A DNA stretch of 64,000 bases. Origin: Eonycteris spelaea (lineage: Eukaryota > Chordata > Mammalia > Chiroptera > Pteropodidae). The DNA is taken from the NCBI GenBank assembly GCA_003508835.1, contig PUFA01000170.1, positions 2,604,001 through 2,668,000 of the forward strand, read 5' to 3'. Position numbers and translations under genes: made by a program. Numbering within the stretch: the first letter of the stretch is position 1; each line of letters starts with the position of its first letter. This document shows, piece by piece, positions 11,201 to 23,008 of the stretch. Under the pieces are notes generated by a model. It saw nothing but the letters and a program-made list of their open reading frames with translations, was not told where the DNA came from and did not search any database.

Positions 11201-12060
11201 ATACATTTTTTTAAAGTTGACAAATTATATTATAATACTGGCAAAATAGCATATATTGAAAGTAATGTCTCTTTTTAAACAAATAAAATGTGTGCTAAGA
11301 GACACTTTCTAAAAAATTATTTTTGTAACAATGGTATAATTTTATTGGAAAATTAATATTTCTTGCAATTTTGATTTTTAAATTTATACCCAGTATACAA
11401 AAAAAAATTAAATGTTTGAGGTCTATTTTTGTCTCCATGAGCAAATGTGGCCAATTTCAAGCACTAGTTCAAACAAGTCCCAAGATAAGCTAAAGTTACT
11501 TGGTTGAGATAGTTTCTGTATTTCTACCAAATAGCTCATTCATTTTTGGATGTGAAGAATGAATGAATGAATGAATGAATGAATGAGTTTATTTCATGCC
11601 TAATATTCTATCAGAAACATACATGTAAAAAAGATCTTTTCCTTTATAATAGAAATAAGATGTCTTCCTTACGTGTTTTATGCATAACTTCTGGGGAATT
11701 AAACTTAGAAATGGTTACTTTATGGGTCTAGTTTCATGCACAATTTGTTTTCATAACTATTATTTTAAACAGACTTTTACAGTGTTTACAAAGACAAAGC
11801 AAATTAGAGAATTGAGGCAGTTATATGGAAATATCCCAAATCATTTTTTCCTCAAGTATATGATACTTAAAGGAAGAGAGTGTCCAATGTTAGAAAGAAC
11901 TCTGGAATAAAAACTAGAAAATCTGATTTTGCGTGCAGATTTTATTGTGAAGGATGACAACGGACTAGCCACAGAGCCTGCCTGGCCCTCAGTGTTTCAT
12001 CCCAACAAGTAGGCTGGGATTTAGTTTCTCAAGGCCCTTCTACCTATTATGGACTCCATT
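8300..12060. other. Repeat-poor AT-rich DNA
   Basis: No gene or clear interspersed repeat was recognised. A T22 homopolymer lies at 8926-8947, with no matching flanking duplication found, and a short GAAT microsatellite at 11556-11586. The very low repeat content next to a CpG island is typical of developmental-gene loci, but that is inference. Confidence 0.5.
11556..11586. repeat. (GAAT)n tetranucleotide microsatellite
   Basis: About seven tandem copies of GAAT/AATG read clearly, flanked by ordinary AT-rich DNA. Confidence 0.9.
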
Positions 12061-12063
12061 TCA

Positions 12064-12159
12064 AAGAAAGCTTTTTTTTTTTTTTTTTTTTTTTGCCTGA
12101 ATTCTGCTCTTCATTTTATATATAGGTAGTGTGCAAATTGATACCACAACTAAGAAAGC
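12064..12159 (-). mobile_element. Tiny poly(A)-tailed insertion with flanking 8-bp repeat
   Basis: A T23 tract (12072-12094; a poly(A) tail read on the minus strand) is directly preceded by AAGAAAGC (12064-12071). The same eight bases recur at 12152-12159. Between them is a 57-base body that on the minus strand carries TATAAA about 20 bases before the tail, like a weak poly(A) signal. The arrangement of body, tail and target-site duplication is that of a severely 5'-truncated retroposed transcript. The source is not recognised, and the insertion site does not resemble the usual TT/AAAA L1 endonuclease target. Chance is possible, since an 8-bp match is short. Confidence 0.4.
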
Positions 12160-14755
12160 AGCTTCAAAGTCTTTCAAAGCTATTCACTAACATACTTTGT
12201 CTTTACATCAAACAGGAATTGGTCTTCAAGATTTGTACTTAAATTTTTTAAACATGAAACACATAGAAACATTTTTGTCGCTTCTTTGCCTTTTGATTTT
12301 TATTTAAAGTTTTAGTAGAAAAAAAAACCAAAAGAATGATTTACAGATTCAACCTAGTGTGTTACTCTGAGAATTTATGTATGTGTATGTCTCTACATGT
12401 ATAATATATATGCGGGTCCCCAAATCATGGATTTACCTCAGAAATGTTCCAGCCTAATAAGAGTAAATCACAAACAACCATTTTCAAACTCAATATACAT
12501 GACTGTGGTGGATAAAGAATAAACGCTGGCCTTTTAAAATGTTTGTTCTTTGTGTAAATGTTTATGCTACTAAATTCAGTTATAACTTTTAGAGGAATGG
12601 GGAAATTACTATTTTTTTAATTCTTTTAAAAAGAAAAATACTAATATTCATCTAGGATATTTAATTCTAAAATGGCATAGCCTTTTAAAATACCTCATCA
12701 GTATGCGGCACATGATAGGTGCTCAAAAATATTTACTAATTTAGTGAAAGCAATTATGTGCTTTCAGGACATGTTAATACAGAATTTTACCCTTTTTTCC
12801 CCATAGTTAATGTCCTTTTAAAAGTAGCTACTATGTAAATTGGCTGTTGAACTGCATATATTTAAGTTTAATGTTAATGTAAATTCTAATTCTCAAATCT
12901 GTTTACTAATAGTGCACTTTTATTCATTGTTAAAATAGAAAATTGGTTTTCTCTAATTCTCAGATATAACTCCTAAATAACTGAAAAACCTATAAGAACA
13001 TTTCTTTTAAGTGGGTATTTTTTTGTGGGGGGGGGACTGCAAGTAACTGCTTAATCTAGAATCATTTAATTACACGTGAATTTTTATGTAGAAAATATAA
13101 CCTAGTGTATTTTATTTAATATTAAATGTATAAATACTTGTAAGAATTCATACATTTTTAAACAAATAATCAATGGAAATTTATTTTATCCAACATACTG
13201 TAATAGATATATTTTCAAAGATAGAGATCTGTGTAGTAATTTTTTTCATTATTTACTTGCAAAGCAAATTTAAATTGTAAGCAAAATTAAATTATAGTTT
13301 CATTTGAAAGGTGTTCCTCTCCAGGATATTGCTAGTAAATAAAAGTTTGACCTTTTTAACCACAAAAGAATACACCCATTACATAAAAATTAAAATAATA
13401 TAGTTTTATTCAGAGAGTTTACATAACATTTTATCCACAGTGTAGTGATGGCTATGACACATTATGTCCATTTTAAACTTTGATGATAGGTACAATAAAA
13501 ATTCCATATAGCTTTCAAACACAGTTGATTTCAAGTAGACTTCCGATGTTAAGAGCATGAGGTTTAGAAGCCACCTACTTACATTTTTATCAAAATATCT
13601 CATATTTCTTTCTGTTGCTGGATGGAGTTGTCCAAAACAGCTCTGAGATTTATAACTATATGTTTGGACAGAGTCAAAATGTCAGGATTCTTTACCTCAA
13701 ACAAAAAGGTTTTTGTTAGTTGTGGCTGCTATATTAAAAATAAGAGTTGACATTAAATTTTTGAGACAGTTTTACATTTAGATCCGACAATTTGTGCAGA
13801 TAATGATTGAATTTGACAAGAGACAAGGGATCATGACCAAATAGCTATTAAGGATGTGGACTGCAGAGACAATTTTGTAGTTTTTGGTGCTGTGTTAAAA
13901 GACACGGTGATGAAATTATTGGTGGCTATATTATTGGTAGGCTTAATAGCCAGTAGCAATACACATTGAAAAAATATCAATTTCGGGAAACTTTAGAAGA
14001 GATCTTATTCTTTAGTGCCATTGTTCCAGTTGTGATGGAAAGTTGACAATATTAATTTTATATGTATCTATAGAGTAAGAATTCTTTCATAGTATTCAGA
14101 AGTTCTTTTATTTAGATAGGAGGTCATGCTTTGTTATAGAAGTGTGAATCAATTAAAATAGAAATAATGTCTGAGTAAAATGTGCCTGGCTTATAGGTAG
14201 AAAATTGAGAAAGGCATGAAATCTGGATGTTTCGCAAGTCAAAGGAAAGATCATCAGTCTGAAGAGACAGACTTGTGTAAAATTAAGCTTAAGAGGGGCA
14301 TGACTTTAAAGAGACAACCTTTTATTCATTTTTTTATTGGAAAAACTATGTGTTATATTTGAATTTATGTTTTAGAAATAAAGTAACCTAGGGGAATTTG
14401 TTTAAGGCTGTGTTAGCAATATTTCTTGATATAAAATAACAGACACTTGTGTCTAAGAGTTCAGTTTTTCCTATTCACTGCCACTGATTTAGGTTTTAGG
14501 AGGAGGGCTGTTTGTTAATTAGCCATGGTAAAGATAAAGAAGATTGACATGCATGATCTTCTCTGGCTTGGCTTTTGTATCCAAAGACATAGCATTTCCA
14601 CTTGATCATTTGTTTTCTTTTGATGGAATTATTTTCCAGTCTATTATCCACATAGAATATAAAATTTCATGAGTCTTGGATAAGCCCATAGTAAATTCAT
14701 ATGACATTTAGTTGTTATAATTTTCTACCTCAGTTCCAGTTATTTGGTGTATGGT
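12160..14755. other. AT-rich non-coding DNA
   Basis: No gene was recognised. At 12690-12755 a short piece resembles the 3' end of an L2/MIR element (GCACATGATAGGTGCTC followed by an AAATATTTACT-like tail) on the plus strand. A G9 run lies at about 13027. The remainder shows nothing specific. Confidence 0.4.
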
Positions 14756-14759
14756 CCTA

Positions 14760-14870
14760 CTTCCATGTTTTATACGTGAAATCCTCAAAACACAGAGAAT
14801 CTTAGTAACTTGCCTACGGATACCCAGATAATATTTGGAACCCATTTTCTAAGTCTTCTTGAGATGTTTT
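14760..14870 (-). mobile_element. MIR SINE fragment
   Basis: The segment reads as a decayed reverse-complement MIR 3' half: a 'GTGAAATCCTCAAAACACAG' stretch in the position of the usual 'gaggaaactgaggcacag', then 'AACTTGCC' and 'TACCCAGATAATA' where 'aacttgcccaaggtcacacagcta' is expected. Divergence is high. Confidence 0.45.
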
Positions 14871-16220
14871 CTTTCTAATACATCACACTAAAACTTGAAT
14901 ATTGTTTTTCTTATAACTTTCCTCTTCCTAGTACCTGATAATAATTCTTATATTCTTCTTACTAGTCAGTGATTCATATGATTTAACCTTTCTCAAGCTT
15001 AACTATTATATATACAGATGTGTATGTGCCAATAGATTCCAAAAGTCTATAGCGTGTTTATACTTAAGTTTTTTCAAAATCCAGGATAAATTTTTAGGCC
15101 AAATTAATATTCATGTAGAAACAAATATAAATCATAATTAAAGGAGTAACTTAACCTTTTACCCATGTTGCAAATATTTAAGTAACAGGAAAACTTTAAT
15201 CTTAATTAAATCAATTCAATATAACAAGCTTCCAAATGAAAATATTGGCTAGAAGATTAGAATGACAAAATATATCATGTGGTATATTCAATGTAAAATT
15301 AAAACTAAGATTAGTAGTTAACACTGACTCGATGATGTTATTACATCAAAGAACAGAAATAAAATAGCATTTTAATATACAAGTTAAGAGTTTTACTCTT
15401 TTATTTCAGTTTTTAAATATCCAAAGCTATCTTGTTAAATAAACAAAGCCAGATTAACTGTTGGATTACAACACAGTCAAAATAGAATTATCACTTTTAC
15501 CAAACCCTTGTCCACTGCTGTTATGTTATTTATGAAAATTATATGGTGATCAGCCACTGACACATCTGGGTTACCTGTAATGCTAACCATTTAGGAGGCT
15601 GGGAGAGTAATTTCTCACTGCGTGGTCATCCAACTTACCAGAGAAACATACTTCTTCTTATAAGTGCTTTAAAGTTGACTGCTCCCAGATCAAACCCCTA
15701 TCACAGCAGAGCTTCACTTGAAAAAATGGTGTAATTATCATAATTTTAAAAATCATCAAGATAGGAAGATATCTTTTGACCATTTGGTCTCCATTTAAAA
15801 TTTTCCTTTTTCATTAACTATAAACTATAACTGCAAATAATTATGCCCCTTATCTTACTCAAATTTTAAAAATAATGTAGATATAACACTAATATAGATA
15901 AATGAGGGAAGGAAGAGAAGAAGAGAGGAAGACTGACAGGAAGAAAGAGGGGAAAAGAGAAGGAAAAAAAGAGGGAGAAACAGGGTGAGAAAGAGGTTAT
16001 TCTGATCTATTTTGATGCTCAATTGAAGGTAATGCAGTGGCAGATTTGACCCTGAGAAACCACATCTAAAATAATCAACATTTTGTCCAAGGAAAAATGT
16101 TTTATGAATTCACATAATTTGGTCAAGAACAGGAGGCTTTAAAATTTGTAGAGGATACATTTTAATCCTCAAACCAGCTAATTAAGCTTCTTCTGTACAA
16201 CATACAGTTTTAAGTTAACA
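14871..16220. other. AT-rich DNA with homopurine tract
   Basis: No gene or clear transposon was recognised. The notable element is a plus-strand homopurine-rich tract at 15903-15996, a mix of GGAA, GAGA and AAGG units with rare pyrimidines, which could form a triplex under superhelical stress. Confidence 0.5.
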
Positions 16221-16224
16221 GTAA

Positions 16225-16540
16225 TTAATATGGCCAGCTTGGAACCTCGGGAAGCTAAAGCCAGCAAGTGCTTTTTGGTTCACTCCAGAGGATGCAGTTT
16301 GATTGCTGGCGCCAGTAAACAGGTTGGGAATTGTCAACATTGTAATTAGCAGCAAGTTTCTGGATTCTCAGCCTGCCAGACCAGTGGGCTGATGCTTGGA
16401 GCAGTGGCCCCAGGGGGAGAGGGAAAAACAAAGGAAGGGAATTTGAGCAACCTTGCAATGCTCCGCCAGCATATGCCACTGGACTAATGTTTTTCTTGGC
16501 AAAGGTCTATTTTAAGACATCTAGCAGTGGTTTCCACAAA
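16225..16540. promoter_or_regulatory. Candidate conserved non-coding element / enhancer
   Basis: This compact repeat-free island has higher GC than its surroundings and several developmental transcription-factor-type sites: a homeodomain core TAATTAG at 16343-16349, a SOX-like ATTGT just before it, a SOX/TCF-like AACAAAGG at 16427-16434, and a CATATG E-box at about 16470. No splice-flanked open frame of note is present. Conservation itself cannot be seen from one genome. Confidence 0.35.
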
Positions 16541-17414
16541 ATATGAAACTCACCATAGCAACCAAAATGGCAAGCATCTCTAGGAACCTTTCCTTGATTG
16601 GATATCAGGTCAAAATGTGTTCAGAGCTATATTGCCTTATATGCAGTATGTACTGTACTCTGCACAAATGTGATTATTAACAACATGATTAAAAGGGTTA
16701 AAATCTGTTTTGGCAGCAATCCTGAAATACTCTGCGAAAAGCTGTCAAAGAATAAGGTTATGCAAACCTTATTAACCCTTCGTGTAGTGCAAATAAAACG
16801 GAAATGTCAGTCTTGATACCACCAAGAATCCAATATTCAGTACTTAAAGGATAATTTAAATATAGTTTTCTTAATTTCAAATCATGTGAGCGTTGTGGAG
16901 AAAGGTTGTCATAGATTTAAAATCCAAGCAGTATTTGCAGTGTTTCTAAGGAAAAAGACTACATTAATAAAGTTTATAAGTAAATTACAATCTAACTGAA
17001 CAAAATTTAAGTTATTTTTTGGAACCTACTTGAAAAACGTTCATAAGTATATATGCACACATATGTGTATGTGCAACAAATAATATGTACTCTGAATAGT
17101 TTCAGAAAAAGTACTAAATCCACCTACTTTGTGGTAAAAAGCATAATAACAAACACTTTTGCTTTTTCTTTAAAGCAGCTCTACAGTAAATTAATTTTCC
17201 TTCCAGTCGAAAAAGGTCAAGGTTGCTGAGCATTGCTAAAATACACATATTAATTTCTCCCCAACAAATACTTGGGATCGTATCAGGGATGTTCTCACTG
17301 TCACTTTCTACCTTTGCCAAAATAAGAGGAGATTTCAAAGAGATAAACAGGATGTAGAGAAACAAACAAAACAGCTTTCTTCACTGTAAAAGTTCTCAAA
17401 TAGATCAACATGCT

Positions 17415-17660
17415 ATATTAAGCAATTGCCATGTGGCAATTTCTGCAGGTGGATTATCAGAAGTGCCTAAGAAATGGCTGTGCAGATCTGGCACCCGGGT
17501 GTGTGGTGTTGCATTTAGCGGACTCTTTTGTGGGGAGAAGGATTACTCATATTTGTTGGAGAGAGTACAGTTCTCTAATCCTCCTCCACAGCAGAATCCG
17601 TGTTGGAGAGAACCAGCAACACGATTCTTATCCACTCTCCTCTAAACTCTGAGGAATTCT
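17415..17660. promoter_or_regulatory. Candidate conserved non-coding element
   Basis: A repeat-free, higher-GC island in AT-rich surroundings. Two different plus-strand frames stay open across it (17431-17652 and 17433-17645), which suggests simply a lack of stop codons. An imperfect inverted repeat, GCAATTGCCATGTGGCAATT, lies at its left edge (about 17421-17440). Neither frame has a recognisable domain or convincing splice sites. Confidence 0.3.
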
Positions 17661-18970
17661 CCACAATTATTCATTATTTTCAGTGGAATTAGATGCCTAC
17701 AGGTGGCCCCATAATGTGCCTCTAGGCATACAACCTGCTGTAAATTTTTAAGTTACATTAACTCAGCAGCATGTTGTCTTATAACAACAGTTCATTCAGT
17801 TTATGAGGAAAGGGAGAAGGAACCAGAAAGGTAGTCTTTCGTGTTAGTCACCATTACAGTTCTTTCCTGCTCAGTTCTTTCTCTTATGTTAGTAAAGGAC
17901 ATTTGTCAGAAGCAGCACTGCCGGCATGTTAGTGTGGGGACGCACCTCTTATATGGTCAGATGGGGGTGGGGGGTCACAGCCAGCAGGCCTCAGTACTGT
18001 GTCTCAGAGACTGTTATATTGGGTGCCAATATTAAAAACAGATGCACAGCAGTAAGACTTTTCCTTTAGTTTTTTTCTCTTTCTTCCCTTTGTTACAGAA
18101 AAGCCTTTAAAAGGGTTGATATTAATGTGTTTTGTCTTTAGTCATATTCATATCATGTAAAAAAAAAATAATTTCGTTTTATCAGCACATTTGGGTTTAT
18201 CCCGTGTTACTGTCATTTCTCCCCAGCACACATCCTCTATGCTATAGCTGGTTTTCCTAGGCTTTTAGGTTATCAATCAGTGAGAGAAGGAGGGGACCCC
18301 TTCATAACTTTATTGTCGTTGGATTTCATGCTCATCCTTTTTTTTTTTAATGATGTATTTGCCATTCAGGGTATGCAGCTAATTTCCCCTGTATATTTTT
18401 GAGTACAATTCTCAGAACTGATGGAAAAAACAAAGATAATATCTGAGTTAATATACTTTAGAAACAGAAATTAGATTAACACTTTAGGGGCAATACACAG
18501 TCTATTTAAGCCTCAGAAGTCCTAGTTCTAGCTTATAAAGCTCCTTCTCACAGCCATAAACAGAACAAGATCTGATTTTTACCATTTCAGTCTCATTGAA
18601 CCTGTAGCTTATGCTACAAGTAACAGTGGTGTTGTGCGTATTTTAAGTATATATTTTATGAGTACAAAGTCGTATCTGCATTATTAAAAACAGGAAAACT
18701 TTTCTTTTTACTGTAAAAACATGCTTTTATTATAGTGCTAGTAGCATAAATATGGGCAAAATGAGTAACCCAGGGCCAATTTGACACTTAATAAGTTATA
18801 AACCTTAATACAAAGATATTTAGACTATTCCACCTTTCATTTTGCAGCATCTGATGAACATGCTGAGATAACGTAGCTTATATATTCGAAAGAGCTAGTA
18901 TGTCTTTCAGAATAAATCAGTAAATATCTATTGCAGCGTATACTATTCATGAGGCACATGTTCAGGTCTG
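17661..18970. other. AT-rich non-coding DNA
   Basis: No recognised gene or transposon. The short stretch 17840-18020 has moderate GC and could belong to the same regulatory island as 17415-17660, but I see nothing decisive. Confidence 0.35.
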
Positions 18971-18971
18971 T

Positions 18972-19145
18972 CGACATTTATTAAGTACCCACTATGTACC
19001 TAGCATTATTTTAAATGTTGAGGTTACATTGCCCTTAAAGCATTCATGCCCAATAAGACATTTTGCAATCCAGGGTCTTATGAGCTCTGTGGGGAATTCA
19101 AAAGAATGTAAAGAAACATCTTCTCAAGGAGCTTACTGGGTTGCG
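18972..19145 (-). mobile_element. L2 LINE 3'-end fragment
   Basis: The order 'ACATTTATTAAGTACCCACTATGTACCTAGCATT' then 'GAGGTTACATTG' matches the reverse complement of the L2 3' end (attgagcgcctactatgtgccaggcact ... ggggatacagc). It then fades into unrecognised sequence. Confidence 0.5.
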
Positions 19146-19235
19146 GTTCATATATCAAATATCAAATTGTGTGAAAGCGATTGTTGCTACAAGCCATTAC
19201 TATTGTGTCTATTCATCAGAACACACACATCACAG

Positions 19236-19237
<2 letters not shown>

Positions 19238-19277
<40 letters not shown>

Positions 19278-19281
19278 TAAA
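19238..19281. repeat. (AAT)n trinucleotide microsatellite
   Basis: About fourteen tandem ATA/AAT units, with one interruption (AAC) near the right end. Confidence 0.95.
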
Positions 19282-19666
19282 AGTGCTATCTAGAAATGGA
19301 TTTACCTTTTTTTTCCCCTTTAGAGTGTAGACAGTCTTTGAGAACTGAACAGACCAAGGAAGCATCTGATAGGAAAAGAATAAAGTACACAATTTTTTTC
19401 ATCTCAAAGCAATAGTTACTCTATTACAATTTCTAAGTTATTAGAACACCACTTGTAATTACCCATAATTATATTATTCTAAGAAAAAGTGTTAGTATAT
19501 CTATGGTTATCAAAAAATTATTTTAGTAACTAGAAAATGATAGTGAATACATGTATTTCCCAAATCCATTAATAATATTAGGTTCCAGAGTCAATAAATG
19601 GTTTTAAGAATGTGTTCATAGGCTTTATCAACAAAGATGCTAAAAGGACTGCACTATAATTCAGGT

Positions 19667-19831
19667 CAGTGTTCTCTCAAAGTATGGTCCTTCACTAATA
19701 GTTCTGCATCTGGTGAGAACTTGATAGAAATGCAGATTCTCATGGTGTCACAGGCCCACTGAATCCAAAGCTACAGGTTGGGGCCTCCTGATCTGTCTTG
19801 TAATAAGCCTGCTAGAGTTTGAAAATCACTG
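19667..19831 (+). mobile_element. MER5A (hAT-Charlie non-autonomous DNA transposon)
   Basis: The copy starts CAGTGTTCTCTCAAAGTATGG and ends GTTTGAAAATCACTG, matching the MER5A termini (cagtggttctcaaagtgtgg ... gtttgagaaccactg). In between, the motifs 'GAAATGCAGATTCTCA', 'CTGAATC' and 'AATAAGCCTG' are in the expected order. At 165 bp it is near full length. No 8-bp target-site duplication is intact, as expected for an old element. Confidence 0.85.
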
Positions 19832-19839
19832 CTTTCTAC

Positions 19840-21700
19840 TGATTAAAAAAAAAATTACAATTAAAGTCACGTTCTATACAACACTGACCCAAATAATTTT
19901 GGTTCTATTGTAGATTTATAGTAATAAATTATTCTTAACTATTATAGAAGATATTTTAAATTAAAAGTAAGGACTTTACCTGACTGACAAATTCTATAAT
20001 ACTTGGGAAATATTTTAAGCTCCCAAACATTCCACTTTATTTGGAGTTCTATTTATATAGAATTTATGAAGTGTTCTTATTAGTATTATATACTATTTCT
20101 TAAGAGTACTCATATTGCTAATAGCTGTGTATTTATGATAATATATATTAAATTAAATTACTCTGGGTCTTAAAATCCTCTTTTGATTTAAGTTATTATT
20201 ATTATTGTGGTGATTTCAATAGCTGCCTAAATTTTACTCTGGTATTAAATTATGTCCCAGTTTAGAAGCAAGGAGAATTAACTTCATTTTATAAAGCATT
20301 GAATAAGAACTTTAGATCTTGTTTGCTTGTGTGTGTGTGTATGTGTGTGTGCACACATGTGACTGTTCCATGCATCATTATTAAAAACTTTTCATTCATC
20401 TATGACACAAAGAATTTTTAAATTCTCATGTAAGGAAATTGCCCTGGCCAAATTCTTTGAGCATTTACAAAATGATCCAGTAATACAGTAGTATAAAATA
20501 AATTTCCTAAATGTTTATTAGAACTATTTGATAAAAATTTATTTAGGACATAGATTATTATATAATGGTAAGAAAATGCATGTTATTGGTTAAATAATTT
20601 GATTATATTAGTTTCATTATGCCGATTGGAAACTGTTTCATAAAACAGTCTGATTTATAAAGTCTGCTTTTGTATTTAACGTGGAAAATAATCTCAAATC
20701 ACCTTCAATTGAATGTTACAGTAACTGATTGACAATATAACTGGGATTTTTCTCAGTCTAACATCTTCCTTCTATTAACATCTTCTATATTAGGTCAAAT
20801 TATAAATTTAACCACATACATTATAGTACACCAGAATATATAAGAAGGATTAGTGATAATATTTTTGGTAAAATACAACATTCACTAATACATAAAGAGA
20901 TAAGGTGATGGCCTGAGTATCAAAAATTTTCTTAATGAAAATAATGTAAATAAATAATAAATGTCATATTTTACTTTATAACTTTAATGCATTAATATGT
21001 TCTGTAATATTGTTTTCTCAAAAAATTTACAGTTGTTCCATCACTTGACTGAATAATAGAACTTTCCTTTCTAAAAACACATTTTGACGATAAGTATTAG
21101 AGTATGTTGATCTTATTCTTTTCCAGACTTAAATACTAAGTTAAGAGAGTCTCAGGGGTGGAACAATTTATGCACACCCAGTTTAGATAGAATGATTGAC
21201 AAGGGATATGTAAGAAATTCAAGTTATCCTTATGAAGGAAAAAAATGTCCATAATTTTGACAGTTAACATTTTAAGATTAAGTGCTTCAGATTAACCAGA
21301 AGGAAAATGAAATCATTTTAGTAGGCCTGTAGTTTGATGGATTTAGTAATTAAATTAAATAGACACTAATTTAAAGGTTAGTACTTCGAACCTCAAACAA
21401 AAGACTTTTGACTGTAAAAAGGATATAAAATCAGTACCAAGTAGCTCATATTTAAGCAGAAAAGATACGTAAAATTCATATGTTTCAAAAATACTTATTC
21501 TTCATATTTTTATGAAATGTTTCAGTTAATTATTGGTTCTAGTTTTTAAGTTGTATGGTGGATTCATTGGTGTTCAATTATTATATTGTTGTTGATGTTT
21601 CACCCACTTTCTAAGTAACATGTTATTGTAAACATTTTATAAAGGAAAAGTCAGTTTGAAAAAGATGGTTAATATTATATAACCCATTGAAATCTTTTCT
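19840..21700. other. AT-rich non-coding DNA
   Basis: Nothing specific was recognised. A short GT microsatellite lies at about 20328-20352 and ATT-rich low complexity at about 20190-20210. Confidence 0.4.
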
Positions 21701-21705
21701 CAAGT

Positions 21706-22356
21706 ACACTAGTCCTCTCTTATCCATGGTTTCGCTTTCTTTAGTTTCAGTTTCCCCGTGGTCAACCGTAGCCCGAAAATATCGAATGGAAAATTTCAGA
21801 AATAAACAATTTATAAGTTGTAAATTGCACTCTATCCTGAGTAGTCTAATGAAATCTCTTGATGTTCCACTCTGCCCCACCCTAGCCATGGATCATCCCT
21901 TTGTCCAGCATCTCCACGCTGCATTGTGCCCTGCCCACTGTCACTTCCTAGTCATATTGGTGATCCCATCAACTTGTTGAGGTATCACAGTGTTTATGTT
22001 CCAGAAACCCTTAGTTTACTTGATAATGGCCCCAAAGCGCAAGAGTAGTAATCATGGCAAATCACATATGCCAAAGAGAAGCCATAAAGTGCTTCCTTTA
22101 CGTAAATAAGCGAGTATAGTACATAAGATGTTTTGAGAGACCACATTCGCATAACTTTTACTATAGTATATTATAACCATTCTATTTTATTATTAGTTAT
22201 TTTTGTTAATCTCTTAATTTAATTTATAAATTATAAATTAAACTTTATCGTAGGTATGTATGTAGGAAAAAACAGTATATATAGGGTTCAGTACTACCTG
22301 CAGTTTCACATCCGCTGGGACTATTGAAACACATCCTGAGGATAATGAAAGACTAC
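21706..22356 (+). mobile_element. Tigger (TcMar/pogo-like) DNA transposon, internally deleted
   Basis: Both ends are present and inverted: TAGTCCTCTCTTATCC on the left, and GGATAATGAAAGACTAC on the right, whose complement reads GTAGTCTTTCATTATCC. The left part carries the familiar 'GGTTTCGCTTTC' and 'CCCGTGGTCAACCGTAG' segments. At 22026 an ATG begins the transposase N-terminus (MAPKRKSSNHGK..., Lys/Arg-rich), running 28 codons to a TAA. After that the element passes quickly to the 3' non-coding end, so nearly all of the transposase, including the DDE catalytic core, is missing. It is a non-mobile fossil; the subfamily cannot be fixed by eye. Confidence 0.85.
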
Positions 22357-22953
22357 GATATGTAGAATTATTTTTTAGTAGCAACTAATTTGGCTTATTG
22401 TAGGCCTACGTTGATGGTATTCTCTTCATCATGGTTTATATTTAATATAAAATAGCCAAAAAGTTATCAGATGCGAGTTTATTAATTATCAACAATAAAA
22501 CATTAATGGTTTGACATCTTTTGCTCTAGAATGCTTGAGCTGTTTTGCAAAATTGATTTTGTCACATCTCTTGACCATTTTATTTTCAGACTGCTGCCTT
22601 ATGCTATTTAGAAAATTTTTCAGTATGCCTATCAAAGTAGATTTAAGAAACAAATTTCAAACGATCATTCACTTAAAAATGTATTATTTATAGTTTTGAA
22701 CTCTGATTTTCAAATAATGTAATTTTAAAGTTTGTAGGAAATTAAATTTCACATTTATAAAAAAACCATTTATTATAAATTACCATTTAAAATGAATGAT
22801 GGTTGTGTTATGACCTGTTACTAGGATTTTTATTTATAATAGGAAACTGTTACATACTTTGGTCAGGTATTAAGTCCAGGTATTAAAAATAGCATACTAA
22901 AATAGGAAATAACATGGTTTGAATCAAAGTATTTCTGTTATTCTTCCTTCTTA

Positions 22954-23008
<55 letters not shown>

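Noticed and set aside
17431..17652. Two overlapping plus-strand frames as a possible exon
   Set aside because: Both frames open at once indicates missing stops rather than coding; no acceptor/donor pair that I trust.
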